In this document: positions 5,945 through 12,940 of the stretch, one piece after another
How the letters are laid out: the number at the start of each line of letters is the position of its first letter
Position numbering within the stretch: the stretch's first letter is position 1
DNA from: JBAZOJ01 sp041648755
GTDB lineage: Bacteria > Planctomycetota > B143-G9
Assembly: GCA_041648755.1 (NCBI GenBank)
Contig: JBAZOJ010000082.1
Coordinates: 1 to 12,940 of the forward strand
Reading direction: 5' to 3'
DNA length: 12,940 bases
Notes under the pieces: generated by a model
What the model saw: only the letters and a program-made list of their open reading frames with translations
Told to the model about the DNA's origin: nothing
The model's database searches: none
Position numbers and translations under genes: made by a program

Positions 5945-8900
5945 GTGACTGAAAAAGAGGTTCCCCCTCGGATAGACGTTCTCATAATCGTCGGCGCCGG
6001 CGGCGAGGACGATGCCGTCCGCGCGGTAGAGGCATCCTTAAATGGAATCCAAGAGGGCATCCTCGACCAGTGGGCCGAGATCCCTCGGCCGAAAGACTAC
6101 CCCTTTGCCGTCCGCGCGTGCATGTTCAGGAAGACCGGCAGCGGTGCGATCCGCTTCGCCCTTTCGCGAGCCTACTTGCAGGGCACTGACAGCACTGCCA
6201 TAGCGGCAACCCAACTGATTGACTTCTACAAGCCCAAGTGCATAGCGATGTGCGGCATCTGCGGTGGCCGCCCCGGCGAGGTTAACGTCGGCGATGTCGT
6301 GATTGCGGACGCCGTGTACAGGTATGACATAGGGAAGACCTCAATCGACAATCAGACCGGGGAGGCCGATTCTAGGCCGGATATCCGCACCTACCTAATG
6401 CCCCCCGGATGGAAGCAGAAAGCAGAGAACTACCGGTTGCCGGATTCGGTGCGGACGAGCCTGCTGAAAAACCACCCCGGCGCAAGCGAAGGTGCCGATA
6501 AGTGGCGCATCCATTGCGGGATTATGGCAACCGGATCGAAGAACCAGCGATACGCCGCCGTATGGGAAGAGATTACCCAACACCAGAGGAAGGCCGTCGC
6601 GCTCGATATGGAGGCTGCGGCAATAGGTTTGGCTGCACATCTCACAGGAATCCCATTCATCGTCGTGAAGGGCGTCTCCGACACGGCGAGCGCCCCGACC
6701 GAGCCCAGAGTCCGCGAGTTCGCTGCAAAAGCTTCCGCCGAAGTCCTCATCTCATTCCTGCGCGACCACTTCGGGCAGGACAGATCTACGGCTGCTCTCC
6801 TCGACCCGCTGATGCAGAAGAAGCCTGCTGGATGGGCAAAGGGCGAGATAGGCTCGTATGGCGAGCTGCTTGATTCCCACTGCAGCCTCGTCCCTTTCGA
6901 CGAGGCGCTAAGGAAGGAGCAGATGGACCTGATTCTGGGTTGGTGCGCCGAGCCCGCCGAGACGAGCGCCCGGCTGTTCCACGGCCCCGGCGGCACCGGC
7001 AAGACCCGACTGCTCATCGAGGCTGCCAAGCGGATGGAGGATCGCGGATGGATTTCCGGCGGGCTTCCGGACGATGTCAAGGACTCGGATCTGCGCGTAA
7101 TACTCGATAGCCCGGAGGACATGTTCCTCGTCGTCGACTACGCCGAACGCCGTCCTGCGCTGTCGGCGTTTCTCCAACAGGCCGCCACGCGCAAGACATC
7201 AGGCACCAACCTGCGGATAGCCCTTATTGCGCGCGAGGAAGCCGATTGGTGGCAGCAATTGCCCAAAGACAGCCGCGAAATCGCCTCCATAATCGGTGGC
7301 GCGATGGCCGTCCGAGTCAATGACGTCCCCAGAGACTCCGAACTGCGCAAGGCCCTCTTCGCAGAGGCCCGAGATGCGTTCATCGTAATCGTCAAGAAGG
7401 AAGCCCTCCAGCGGCTACCCGATCTGTCCGACCCACTATTCAACTCAATCCTGTACATACACCTCGCGTCCCTCGCCACCGCAATGGGAGAGGAAGTCCT
7501 TCCCGGAAACCTCCTGACCTGGTTGCTCGATCACGAGAAGCACCTTTGGCGCTACGGCGTCACGGGACAGGATGCCCTGTCTGACGATAGGGCGCTGAAG
7601 GACCGTTCCCTCCTTGCTATGGCCGCAGTCCTGCTGCAAGGCATCCCTGAATCGGATCGCGCAGACGAACTCGCCGCGACACTGAAGCTCAGGGAGGCAA
7701 GCGTCGCACCCGAGGTGCTCCACCGCATCTACGGCCGCCCGGACGGACCAAATATCTCTCCCCTCCGCCCGGATATCCTCGGCGAGGCCCTCGTGGCCGA
7801 GGTTCTGGCGCCTCGGGAAACGCCGAAGGACTTCCTCGAAAGCGTGTTCCGTGGCACTTCGTTCTTGGAGATCACCACCGGCCTGTACGTACTCGACGCC
7901 GCCTGCCGTCTGGATACACGCGTCGAGGGGAAGATCGAGGAGTTTCTTTCGGCGGATTTCGCCAACCGGGCCGCGCCAGCGCTCGCGGCCGCCCTCGCCG
8001 TCGGCCGAAGGAAGGGCACTTCGCCGCTGGGCGCCATCCTCGGACGGGCCGCAAAGGAACTCGGAGGGCTTGCTGAGGCGGAGCTTTTCTATGACAACAT
8101 CCCGCAGACCACGGTAAGTCTGTGCGAAGCCATCCTGTGGGCAATGGAGATCCTCGTCACTGACGCGAGGAAGGAGAAGAGCACAGAGGAGAGTAAAGCA
8201 AGACTTGCCGGACTGCTCAACGACCTGTCGTCGCGCTATCGCGCGCTGCGCCGCACCGATATTGCGTTCACCGCCATCGTGGAGGCCGTCAGGCACTACC
8301 GGGAGCTTATCGCAGCAAATCTGGCTGCATACCTCGGCAACCTGGCTACGAGCCTCAACAACCTGTCCATCATTTGCTCCGACCTTGACCACCCTGATGA
8401 GTCACTCGCCGCCATCGAAGAGGCTGTGCGCTTCTTCCGGAAACTCGCCGATGAGGATCGCACAGGCTTTCTCGCTGGCCTCTCGATGAGCCTTAGCAAC
8501 CTAGCCACCTGTTACTTCGACCTCGGTCGTGTTGATGATGCCCTCGCCACAATACAGGAGGCAATTGAGTACAGGCGAGAACTTGTTACAAATGACCGCA
8601 CATCCTTCCTTAAGGAACTTGCTTCAAGCCTCTACAACCTGGCCCGCATGTACTCCGACCTTGGTCGCGCCGAAGATTCCCTCTCCGCAAATCTGGAGGC
8701 CGTCGAGCACTTCCGGGAACTTGCGTCGGCAGATCGCGCAGGCTTTCTCGCCGGCTTGGCCTCAAGTCTTGATAACCTGGGCGCCTGTTGTTTCGATCTC
8801 AACCGTCTCAATGAGGCCCTCACCGCAACTGAAGAGGCTGTCAGGTATCGCCGGGAACTGATTGCTGCCAACCGAGCAGGCTTCCTTGGCGACTTGGCGC

Positions 8901-9472
8901 GGAGCCTCAACAACCTGTCCAACACGCATTCCGCCCTCGGCCGCACCGACGATACCCTCGCTGCCATCGGGGAGGCTGTCAAGTACTACCGAGAACTCAC
9001 CGCAGCCGACCGTGCTGGCTTCCTCGGGGATCTGATGCTGAGCCTGAACAACCTGTCTGCACACCTTTCTACCCTCGGTCGCCACGCAGAAGCTCTCGCA
9101 GCCATTGAGGAGGCAGTCAGCTACCGGACGGAGCTCGTCGCAGCTAATGGCGCTCGACATTTGCACAATCTCGCCATGGCGTTGGGTACGTTCGCTCAGA
9201 TGAGCGCACGGGCAGGCAAGTTGCCTGCCGCGCTCGAATCAGGTCGGGAGTGCCTGAGGCTGTTCACCGAGCTTACAGCCCGCACCCCGACGACATACGC
9301 CAACCGACTCATCCAGACGTTGTTGTTCGTAGCCAAGATCGCCAGCGACACCGGCGCTGGCCTCGATTCAATACCGGAAATCGGCGTAGCTGTGCAACTT
9401 CTCGACAAGCTGGGGCTTCCGAAGAAGCAAGAGTTGGAAGGGGACTTGCCGCACGAAGGCGACCGGAAGTAG
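5945..9472 (+). CDS. PNP/MTAN-type nucleosidase - STAND NTPase - TPR fusion (NLR-like defence candidate)
   Basis: A 1175-residue, apparently soluble, three-part protein. Residues about 10-275 form a phosphorylase-superfamily nucleosidase: strand VLIIVG with Glu21 in EDDAVRAVEA, CGICGGRPGEVNVGDVVIA (103-121), ALDMEAAAIG (219-228, purine-site Glu223) and VVKGVSDTA (240-248, catalytic-type Asp246). Residues about 305-560 form a STAND NTPase: a lead-in (LVPF...GWC), Walker A GPGGTGKT (347-354, Lys353), Walker B FLVVDYAE (394-401), a sensor-like IALIAREEADWW (425-436) and LLDHEKHLW (527-535). From about 747 to 1160 come nine TPR-like units. This order (effector, switch NTPase, repeat sensor) is that of NLR-like immune proteins. 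PNP-family effectors are known in anti-phage systems: in Detocs the PNP domain degrades ATP, and related domains occur in Avs-type proteins. Anti-phage activity here is inferred. I chose GTG 5945 because GAAGG ends 5 nt upstream; TTG 5942 is too close to it. Nothing looks broken. Confidence 0.88.
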   Translation: MTEKEVPPRIDVLIIVGAGGEDDAVRAVEASLNGIQEGILDQWAEIPRPKDYPFAVRACMFRKTGSGAIRFALSRAYLQGTDSTAIAATQLIDFYKPKCIAMCGICGGRPGEVNVGDVVIADAVYRYDIGKTSIDNQTGEADSRPDIRTYLMPPGWKQKAENYRLPDSVRTSLLKNHPGASEGADKWRIHCGIMATGSKNQRYAAVWEEITQHQRKAVALDMEAAAIGLAAHLTGIPFIVVKGVSDTASAPTEPRVREFAAKASAEVLISFLRDHFGQDRSTAALLDPLMQKKPAGWAKGEIGSYGELLDSHCSLVPFDEALRKEQMDLILGWCAEPAETSARLFHGPGGTGKTRLLIEAAKRMEDRGWISGGLPDDVKDSDLRVILDSPEDMFLVVDYAERRPALSAFLQQAATRKTSGTNLRIALIAREEADWWQQLPKDSREIASIIGGAMAVRVNDVPRDSELRKALFAEARDAFIVIVKKEALQRLPDLSDPLFNSILYIHLASLATAMGEEVLPGNLLTWLLDHEKHLWRYGVTGQDALSDDRALKDRSLLAMAAVLLQGIPESDRADELAATLKLREASVAPEVLHRIYGRPDGPNISPLRPDILGEALVAEVLAPRETPKDFLESVFRGTSFLEITTGLYVLDAACRLDTRVEGKIEEFLSADFANRAAPALAAALAVGRRKGTSPLGAILGRAAKELGGLAEAELFYDNIPQTTVSLCEAILWAMEILVTDARKEKSTEESKARLAGLLNDLSSRYRALRRTDIAFTAIVEAVRHYRELIAANLAAYLGNLATSLNNLSIICSDLDHPDESLAAIEEAVRFFRKLADEDRTGFLAGLSMSLSNLATCYFDLGRVDDALATIQEAIEYRRELVTNDRTSFLKELASSLYNLARMYSDLGRAEDSLSANLEAVEHFRELASADRAGFLAGLASSLDNLGACCFDLNRLNEALTATEEAVRYRRELIAANRAGFLGDLARSLNNLSNTHSALGRTDDTLAAIGEAVKYYRELTAADRAGFLGDLMLSLNNLSAHLSTLGRHAEALAAIEEAVSYRTELVAANGARHLHNLAMALGTFAQMSARAGKLPAALESGRECLRLFTELTARTPTTYANRLIQTLLFVAKIASDTGAGLDSIPEIGVAVQLLDKLGLPKKQELEGDLPHEGDRK
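8183..9424 (+). repeat. Nine in-frame 138-bp units encoding 46-residue TPR-like repeats
   Basis: The conserved leucine of the N-N-L core falls at residues 761, 807, 853, 899, 945, 991 and 1037, with equivalents at 1083 (Phe) and 1129 (Val): steps of exactly 46. A typical unit reads SLNNLS, then LGR.D/EAL.AI.EAV, then Y.REL, then ADRAGFL. The central units (2-7) are most alike; the first and the last two are degenerate, as expected for capping repeats. The spacing is longer than canonical 34-residue TPRs and matches the extended TPRs often fused to STAND or CHAT domains. They probably form the superhelix that senses the trigger. Confidence 0.85.
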
Positions 9473-9650
9473 CCCTCTCATCCAGTCGCGTATAATGGTC
9501 TTTGTTCCTTCCGGAGCCGCCACTCTTCAGAGGCCATTTCAATGGGATGATTGGCAGTAGGCTTGTTCTTCACCTTTTCTTCCCGACAGCCCGCTCTGAG
9601 CGAGCAACGCGAGTCGAACGGATCGCCATCCCACAATCCAATTTCCCCCC

Positions 9651-9678
9651 TTGACAAACTGGCTCCGTCTAACACAAT
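9651..9678 (+). promoter_or_regulatory. Sigma70-type promoter of the CAP-domain gene
   Basis: A consensus -35 TTGACA (9651-9656) and a -10 CACAAT (9673-9678) are separated by 16 nt, or ACAATA with 17. The start would be near 9685, 21 nt before the ATG. It is the best -35 in the window. The rest of the 233-bp gap after the STAND gene (9473-9705) holds no gene or terminator I can support. Confidence 0.7.
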
Positions 9679-9705
9679 AGCAGTACCTCAACCCACGGAG
9701 GCCAA

Positions 9706-11130
9706 ATGAAGCGCTCCTTCTTCCTCGCGTTACTGGCGCTTTCTCTTGCCGCATTCTTCTGCACAAGTGCAGTGGCCGAAACCAAGACTCCCGCACCCAA
9801 GAAATCCGCGAGCCCCTCGCCCAAGAAGAGCGGCAAACCAACCAAGACCCCCAAGGAGACCGACCCGCAGGATGATATCGTCCGCGCGGAGCCGTATCCC
9901 ATCGACTATGTTCCCCAATGCCAGTGGGGCGATGTTCTCAGGCCGCTGATGGAACCGACCATAAAGTTCATCGGCCTGGACATCCCTGTCAAGATCGTGG
10001 ATGCTACCATCGAGTTGACTCTCGAAGGCGCTGCTGTTCCACTGAAGTACGAGAACAAGCCGCTGTTTGCCGACGTCAAGGTGGGCGACAAGGTCTTCAA
10101 ACTCGGCATCACCAAGACCGAGCCTGGCTGGAAGTACTTCAACGCCACGCTGCTGCGAGTTCGCATGAACCAGTTCAAGATTTTCGGGTACGATCCCGAC
10201 TGCGATGGCGACTATTTCCGCCCGGCCAAGGATGGCATCATCTATCCGGGATCCAAGTGTGTTCTGCCCTTTACCGGCGAGAAGATCTGGAACGAAGGCT
10301 TCATGGTGGAGTTCCTGAATACGCCCGACGGATACCAGATTAATGACGAAGAAGTCAAGGCCCCGAAGGACGAAAAAGAAGGCTGGAACCTTATTAACTG
10401 GCTTCGCGTAAAGGCCGGACTGCATCCGCTGGAGCTTGACGCTCAGCTTTCGGGTGCTTGCCGCGCGCACGCGGGCTACATCAACCAGAACGGCGGCAAC
10501 GCCATCGGCACACCGTACGTGGAGGAAATGGGCAAGCCCGGCTATACCCCTGAGGGCGCCAAGATCGCATCGAGCAGCTTCTCTTATTATTTCGCCAATA
10601 TGGCGGACGCCGTAAAGGTGGTCACCTGCTCGTTCTACTATCGCCCGTTCTTTGTCAGGGGCCGCACCAAGAGAATCGGCATCGGGTTCGCCGAGCCCAT
10701 TGCTGTTTTCAACACAAGCCTGAACGACAGCCAGCCCATTGAATACCGCTATCCCATTAAGTTCCCCGGCCCGGAGCAGATAGTGCCCTATACCGTGTTC
10801 AATGACAGCGCAGCGACCGTGCTGCCTGACCCCAGACCGGGCGCCCAGGGCTGCGGATTCCCGGCCTCGCTGACCTTTGACTGGGGCGAGGTATCGGCCA
10901 TCAGCGAAGGCAAGATGTGGATCGTGGATAAGGACGGCAGCGAGAAGCCCATCCAGGTGCAGGTGTCGGCGCCGAACAAGCCTGCGTCCCCGCAGGCGCC
11001 GGACAACTACGGAATAATGGCGGTAATGCCGCTGGAGCAGTTGAAGAACAAGGCCCGGTACCACGTGTATATCAAGTACTCGGTGGATGGTAAGGAGGCC
11101 GTGGCGGACTGGTTCTTCGAAACGGAATAA
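9706..11130 (+). CDS. Secreted CAP-domain (SCP-like) protein with C-terminal Ig-like domain
   Basis: A 474-residue exported protein. Residues 1-24 are a Sec signal peptide (MKRS, a hydrophobic core, then SAVA before Glu25). Residues about 25-55 are a low-complexity Lys/Pro/Ser/Thr linker. Residues 56-215 are an unassigned region with an acidic loop DPDCDGD (163-169) resembling a calcium-binding DxDxDG site. Residues about 226-335 match a CAP domain: NLINWLRVKAGLHPLELDAQLSGACRAHAGYI with the first CAP His at 255, then PGYTPEGAKIAS and KRIGIGF. The second HR-type histidine appears as Tyr-Arg (312-313), so the usual metal tetrad may be incomplete. Residues about 345-474 look like the Ig-like domain often following bacterial CAP domains, ending VDGKEAVADWFFET. 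CAP proteins act outside the cytoplasm; their bacterial function is mostly unknown. The ATG has GGAGG 4 nt upstream and its own promoter. Confidence 0.82.
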   Translation: MKRSFFLALLALSLAAFFCTSAVAETKTPAPKKSASPSPKKSGKPTKTPKETDPQDDIVRAEPYPIDYVPQCQWGDVLRPLMEPTIKFIGLDIPVKIVDATIELTLEGAAVPLKYENKPLFADVKVGDKVFKLGITKTEPGWKYFNATLLRVRMNQFKIFGYDPDCDGDYFRPAKDGIIYPGSKCVLPFTGEKIWNEGFMVEFLNTPDGYQINDEEVKAPKDEKEGWNLINWLRVKAGLHPLELDAQLSGACRAHAGYINQNGGNAIGTPYVEEMGKPGYTPEGAKIASSSFSYYFANMADAVKVVTCSFYYRPFFVRGRTKRIGIGFAEPIAVFNTSLNDSQPIEYRYPIKFPGPEQIVPYTVFNDSAATVLPDPRPGAQGCGFPASLTFDWGEVSAISEGKMWIVDKDGSEKPIQVQVSAPNKPASPQAPDNYGIMAVMPLEQLKNKARYHVYIKYSVDGKEAVADWFFETE

Positions 11131-11169
11131 GCCGCGGAGGAGGAAGAGTCTGCCGCCAAGCTGAGTTCA

Positions 11170-11282
11170 CCGAAGTCCGTCTGCTTCGGATGAGGCAAGA
11201 GGTTTTGCGCGGCCAAGGGACAGATCGCGAATTGCCCTTGGCCGCACAGCGCCCGCTGTTTCGCGACAGGCCCCGCAGGGGC
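11170..11282. other. Cluster of four inverted repeats in the CAP-response regulator gap
   Basis: In the 293-bp gap 11131-11423 four hairpins follow one another. They are CCGAAG/CTTCGG (11170-11175 with 11184-11189), a perfect 11-bp GCGGCCAAGGG/CCCTTGGCCGC (11209-11219 with 11235-11245), ACAGCG/CGCTGT (11246-11251 with 11254-11259, followed by a short TTT) and GCCCC/GGGGC (11270-11274 with 11278-11282). None has a long U-tract. They may end or stabilise the CAP mRNA, form the leader of the next operon, or be a small RNA. No coding frame was supported here. Confidence 0.45.
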
Positions 11283-11423
11283 AAAAGCCAGAATCTGACT
11301 ATCCAGCCAATCGGAAACTGATTGATCAAATAGTGCTCGCGGGGACGAGCCGAACGTAACACTGCCTCAGAACGCCATTTATAGATGTGCCGATTCGGGC
11401 ACGGAAGTTGCATCCATACGGGT

Positions 11424-11783
11424 ATGAAAGTCGCCATCATTGACAACGACCCTGCGATACTGAGGAGCGTGCAGATCCTGCTGACACAGGCAGGGCACTT
11501 TGTGCGCGCCTTTTCGGACTGCCGCGAAGCACTCGCGCAGTTTGCGCTGGAGTACAGGCCGGATGTCATAATCCTGGACTTCGTGATGCCTGAGATGAAC
11601 GGCGACTGTTTTCTTTCTACGCTACGTTCTTCCGTCAAAGAGATTCCACGTGTTATACTGATTAGCGGTCATGCGGAACTGGTCGCCCGAAAGATCAGCG
11701 ATCTCCGGGTGGATCACTTTCTCCCCAAGCCGGTTGATTTCGATGCCCTTCTGCGTCTGGTTGACGAAGAGGTAGTAAAGTGA
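11424..11783 (+). CDS. Single-domain response regulator (CheY-like receiver)
   Basis: A 119-residue phosphoacceptor domain with no output domain. Asp7 and Asp9 (IIDNDP) form the acidic pocket, Asp52 in VIILDFVMPEMNG is the phosphorylation site, Ser81 (ILISGHAE) is the switch Ser/Thr and Lys102 in FLPKPVD is the conserved lysine. I chose ATG 11424 because it starts directly with the first beta strand (MKVAII); an in-frame ATG at 11385 would add 13 unconserved residues. The ribosome site is weak. Its TGA overlaps the ATG of the TolC-family gene by one base, so they are co-translated. No histidine kinase is in view; the partner may be elsewhere or downstream. As it lacks DNA-binding parts it must act through a protein contact or a phosphorelay. 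Confidence 0.93.
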   Translation: MKVAIIDNDPAILRSVQILLTQAGHFVRAFSDCREALAQFALEYRPDVIILDFVMPEMNGDCFLSTLRSSVKEIPRVILISGHAELVARKISDLRVDHFLPKPVDFDALLRLVDEEVVK

Positions 11784-12940
11784 TGCGTAATGCGCGGAGG
11801 TTATTTGTATGGCTATTCATCGCGGCCCTCCCAATGCTCGCCGCCTGCAGTGTTCCACGCTACGGAGACGACCGGGCATTACCGGAAGTCACGCCCGCCG
11901 TCTCAGCAACCCCCGTAGCGCCAACGTCTCTTGGACCCAACGCGTCGCTCGCTGACCTGCTGGCTTTCGCAAGCGCGCACAACCCAGGGATACAGTCGGC
12001 AAAGCTCCGCGCCACCGCCGACGCCGAGAAGATGTCTCAGGCGCGGTATCTGCCTGACCCGATGTTCGATTTTGAGCAGGCGTTCACGGAATCCACCCGC
12101 AAGTACACCGTCAGCCAGATGTTCCCCAATATCGCCAAGATCGCGGCAGCGGTCGAAGCGGCCAGATGGAATGCCGAACTCAGCGCCCAGTCGGCCGAGA
12201 TAACCCGGAACAGAATTCGCTACGACGTAAAGAGAACGTACTTCGACCTGTACCTTGTGGGCAAGCGCGTGGCCCTGATGGAAGAGGACAGGAAGCTGAT
12301 GACGAGCGTGAAGCAGATCGCCGAGGCGAAATACAAGGCGGGGATCGAAGACGTAACGACAATTCTGAAGATCGAAGTAGAGTTGGCAAAATTAGACAAC
12401 GACATACGGTCAATGAAGGATATGGCGCACCCGATGGCGGCCATGCTCCGCGCGACGCTGGACGCCCCTGCAGACCTCGAGATTTCGCTTCCTCCGCGGA
12501 TACCTGAAGTGAAACTGACGCACGAAGAGATCGCGCTGCGTGCGATGATCAACTCGGGCAATCCTCAGGTAAAGGCGTCAGACCTCATGGTGAAGACCGA
12601 AAAGGCTATGCTGCTCCAGGCGAGAGCGGAGAAGAAAGTGGATATTACCGTTGCCCTCATGGTGCAAGACAACGCGATGGGCAACGGCATGAGCTCGTTC
12701 ATGGTCGGAGTAAACCTGCCGCTTTACAGGGGCAGGTATGAGGCCATGGAACGCCAGGCAATGGCATCCGTGGCGGCGGCGGAACGAGAGCTTGTTGACA
12801 TGCGCAACATGTTGGGATCGGAACTCAGTTCCGCGCTGTTCGAGGTGCGCGACGCCGAACGGCGGATCGCCCTGTACACGGGCAGCCTGGTTCCGCTTGC
12901 TGCGGAATCGCTGAAGGTCTCTGAAAAGTCCTTCGCGGCT
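11783..12940 (+). CDS. TolC/CusC-family outer-membrane efflux lipoprotein (3' end beyond the window)
   Basis: The first 386 residues of an outer-membrane channel subunit of a tripartite efflux pump. The N-terminus MRNARRLFVW... ends in a lipobox LAAC with Cys22, so it is a predicted lipoprotein, as in CusC/OprM-type proteins. The mature part begins SLADLLAFASAHNPGIQSAKL (55-75) and continues with YLPDPMFDFEQ and long amphipathic helices with heptad-like spacing (such as RYDVKRTYFDLYLVGKRVAL). A beta-strand segment near the middle (VDITVALMV ... SSFMVGVNLPLYRG) matches the OEP repeat start, in which each half-barrel is followed by helices. There is no stop before the window edge. TolC proteins span the outer membrane and periplasm and export metals, drugs or other compounds with a membrane-fusion protein and an inner-membrane pump, probably encoded next. 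Translation is coupled to the response regulator through TGATG. Confidence 0.9.
   Translation, partial: MRNARRLFVWLFIAALPMLAACSVPRYGDDRALPEVTPAVSATPVAPTSLGPNASLADLLAFASAHNPGIQSAKLRATADAEKMSQARYLPDPMFDFEQAFTESTRKYTVSQMFPNIAKIAAAVEAARWNAELSAQSAEITRNRIRYDVKRTYFDLYLVGKRVALMEEDRKLMTSVKQIAEAKYKAGIEDVTTILKIEVELAKLDNDIRSMKDMAHPMAAMLRATLDAPADLEISLPPRIPEVKLTHEEIALRAMINSGNPQVKASDLMVKTEKAMLLQARAEKKVDITVALMVQDNAMGNGMSSFMVGVNLPLYRGRYEAMERQAMASVAAAERELVDMRNMLGSELSSALFEVRDAERRIALYTGSLVPLAAESLKVSEKSFAA

Noticed and set aside
7445..8392. Long minus-strand open frame inside the STAND gene.
   Set aside because: No recognisable protein and it opposes clear STAND/TPR coding sequence.
8183..9424. 138-bp tandem repeats considered as a CRISPR or other non-coding array.
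   Set aside because: They are degenerate, in frame without breaks, and encode a coherent TPR-like consensus.
9463..9514. Inverted repeat CCGGAAG/CTTCCGG across the end of the STAND gene as a terminator.
   Set aside because: Only 7 bp with a 38-nt loop and no T-tract; likely chance.
9485..9560. Perfect TATAAT at 9491 followed by a 21-codon open frame from ATG 9495.
   Set aside because: No -35, no ribosome site, and the ATG overlaps the -10 itself.
9730..11064. A 444-codon minus-strand open frame opposite the CAP gene.
   Set aside because: Shadow of a GC-rich gene; the plus-strand protein has a signal peptide, promoter, ribosome site and domain matches.
11270..11290. GCCCC/GGGGC hairpin as a minus-strand terminator.
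   Set aside because: The T run precedes the hairpin when read on the minus strand, and no leftward gene ends here.

Overview
This is a GC-rich stretch of bacterial chromosome with tightly packed genes, strong AGGAGG-type ribosome binding sites and sigma70-like promoters. An outer-membrane TolC-type lipoprotein at the right edge points to a diderm (Gram-negative-type) cell. I cannot place the phylum from the sequence. The 46-residue TPR and STAND style of the largest gene is common in Actinobacteria and Cyanobacteria but is not diagnostic. No tRNA, rRNA, CRISPR array, transposase or integrase was recognised.

Layout, left to right. (1) 1-2238, minus strand: a three-gene operon read leftwards. 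It starts with a galactose-1-phosphate uridylyltransferase-like protein, followed by holo-ACP synthase (acpS) and a FabG-like short-chain dehydrogenase cut by the window edge. The genes are separated by 0-1 nt and the last one starts with TTG. (2) 2239-4670, plus strand: a divergent EamA-family permease, then a DUF1015-family protein, closed by a good intrinsic terminator. (3) 4681-4863: a gene-free, hairpin-rich interval between convergent genes. (4) 4864-5749, minus strand: two small zinc-ribbon membrane proteins, one with a DUF4190-like membrane part and one with a CD225/dispanin-like part. (5) 5945-9472, plus strand: the standout gene. It is a 1175-residue protein with an N-terminal nucleoside phosphorylase/nucleosidase domain, a STAND P-loop NTPase and nine TPR-like units spaced by exactly 46 residues. 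This is the layout of a bacterial NLR-like immune receptor. (6) 9706-11130: a secreted CAP-domain protein with its own TTGACA promoter. (7) 11131-11423: an intergenic region with four consecutive hairpins. (8) 11424-12940: a single-domain response regulator overlapping a TolC/CusC-type efflux lipoprotein that runs off the window.

The left half looks like ordinary housekeeping and metabolic genes: lipid and ACP metabolism, nucleotide-sugar-like chemistry and transport. The right half holds envelope and efflux genes. The PNP-STAND-TPR gene is the accessory element. It appears to be a one-gene unit with its own promoter, divergent from the zinc-ribbon pair, and is best read as a candidate anti-phage sensor-effector whose nucleosidase domain would be switched on by ligand binding at the TPRs. 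That role is inferred from domain order only.

An ACAAT-type -10 element (TACAAT four times, plus CACAAT and GACAAT variants) recurs before nearly every transcription unit and helps define them.
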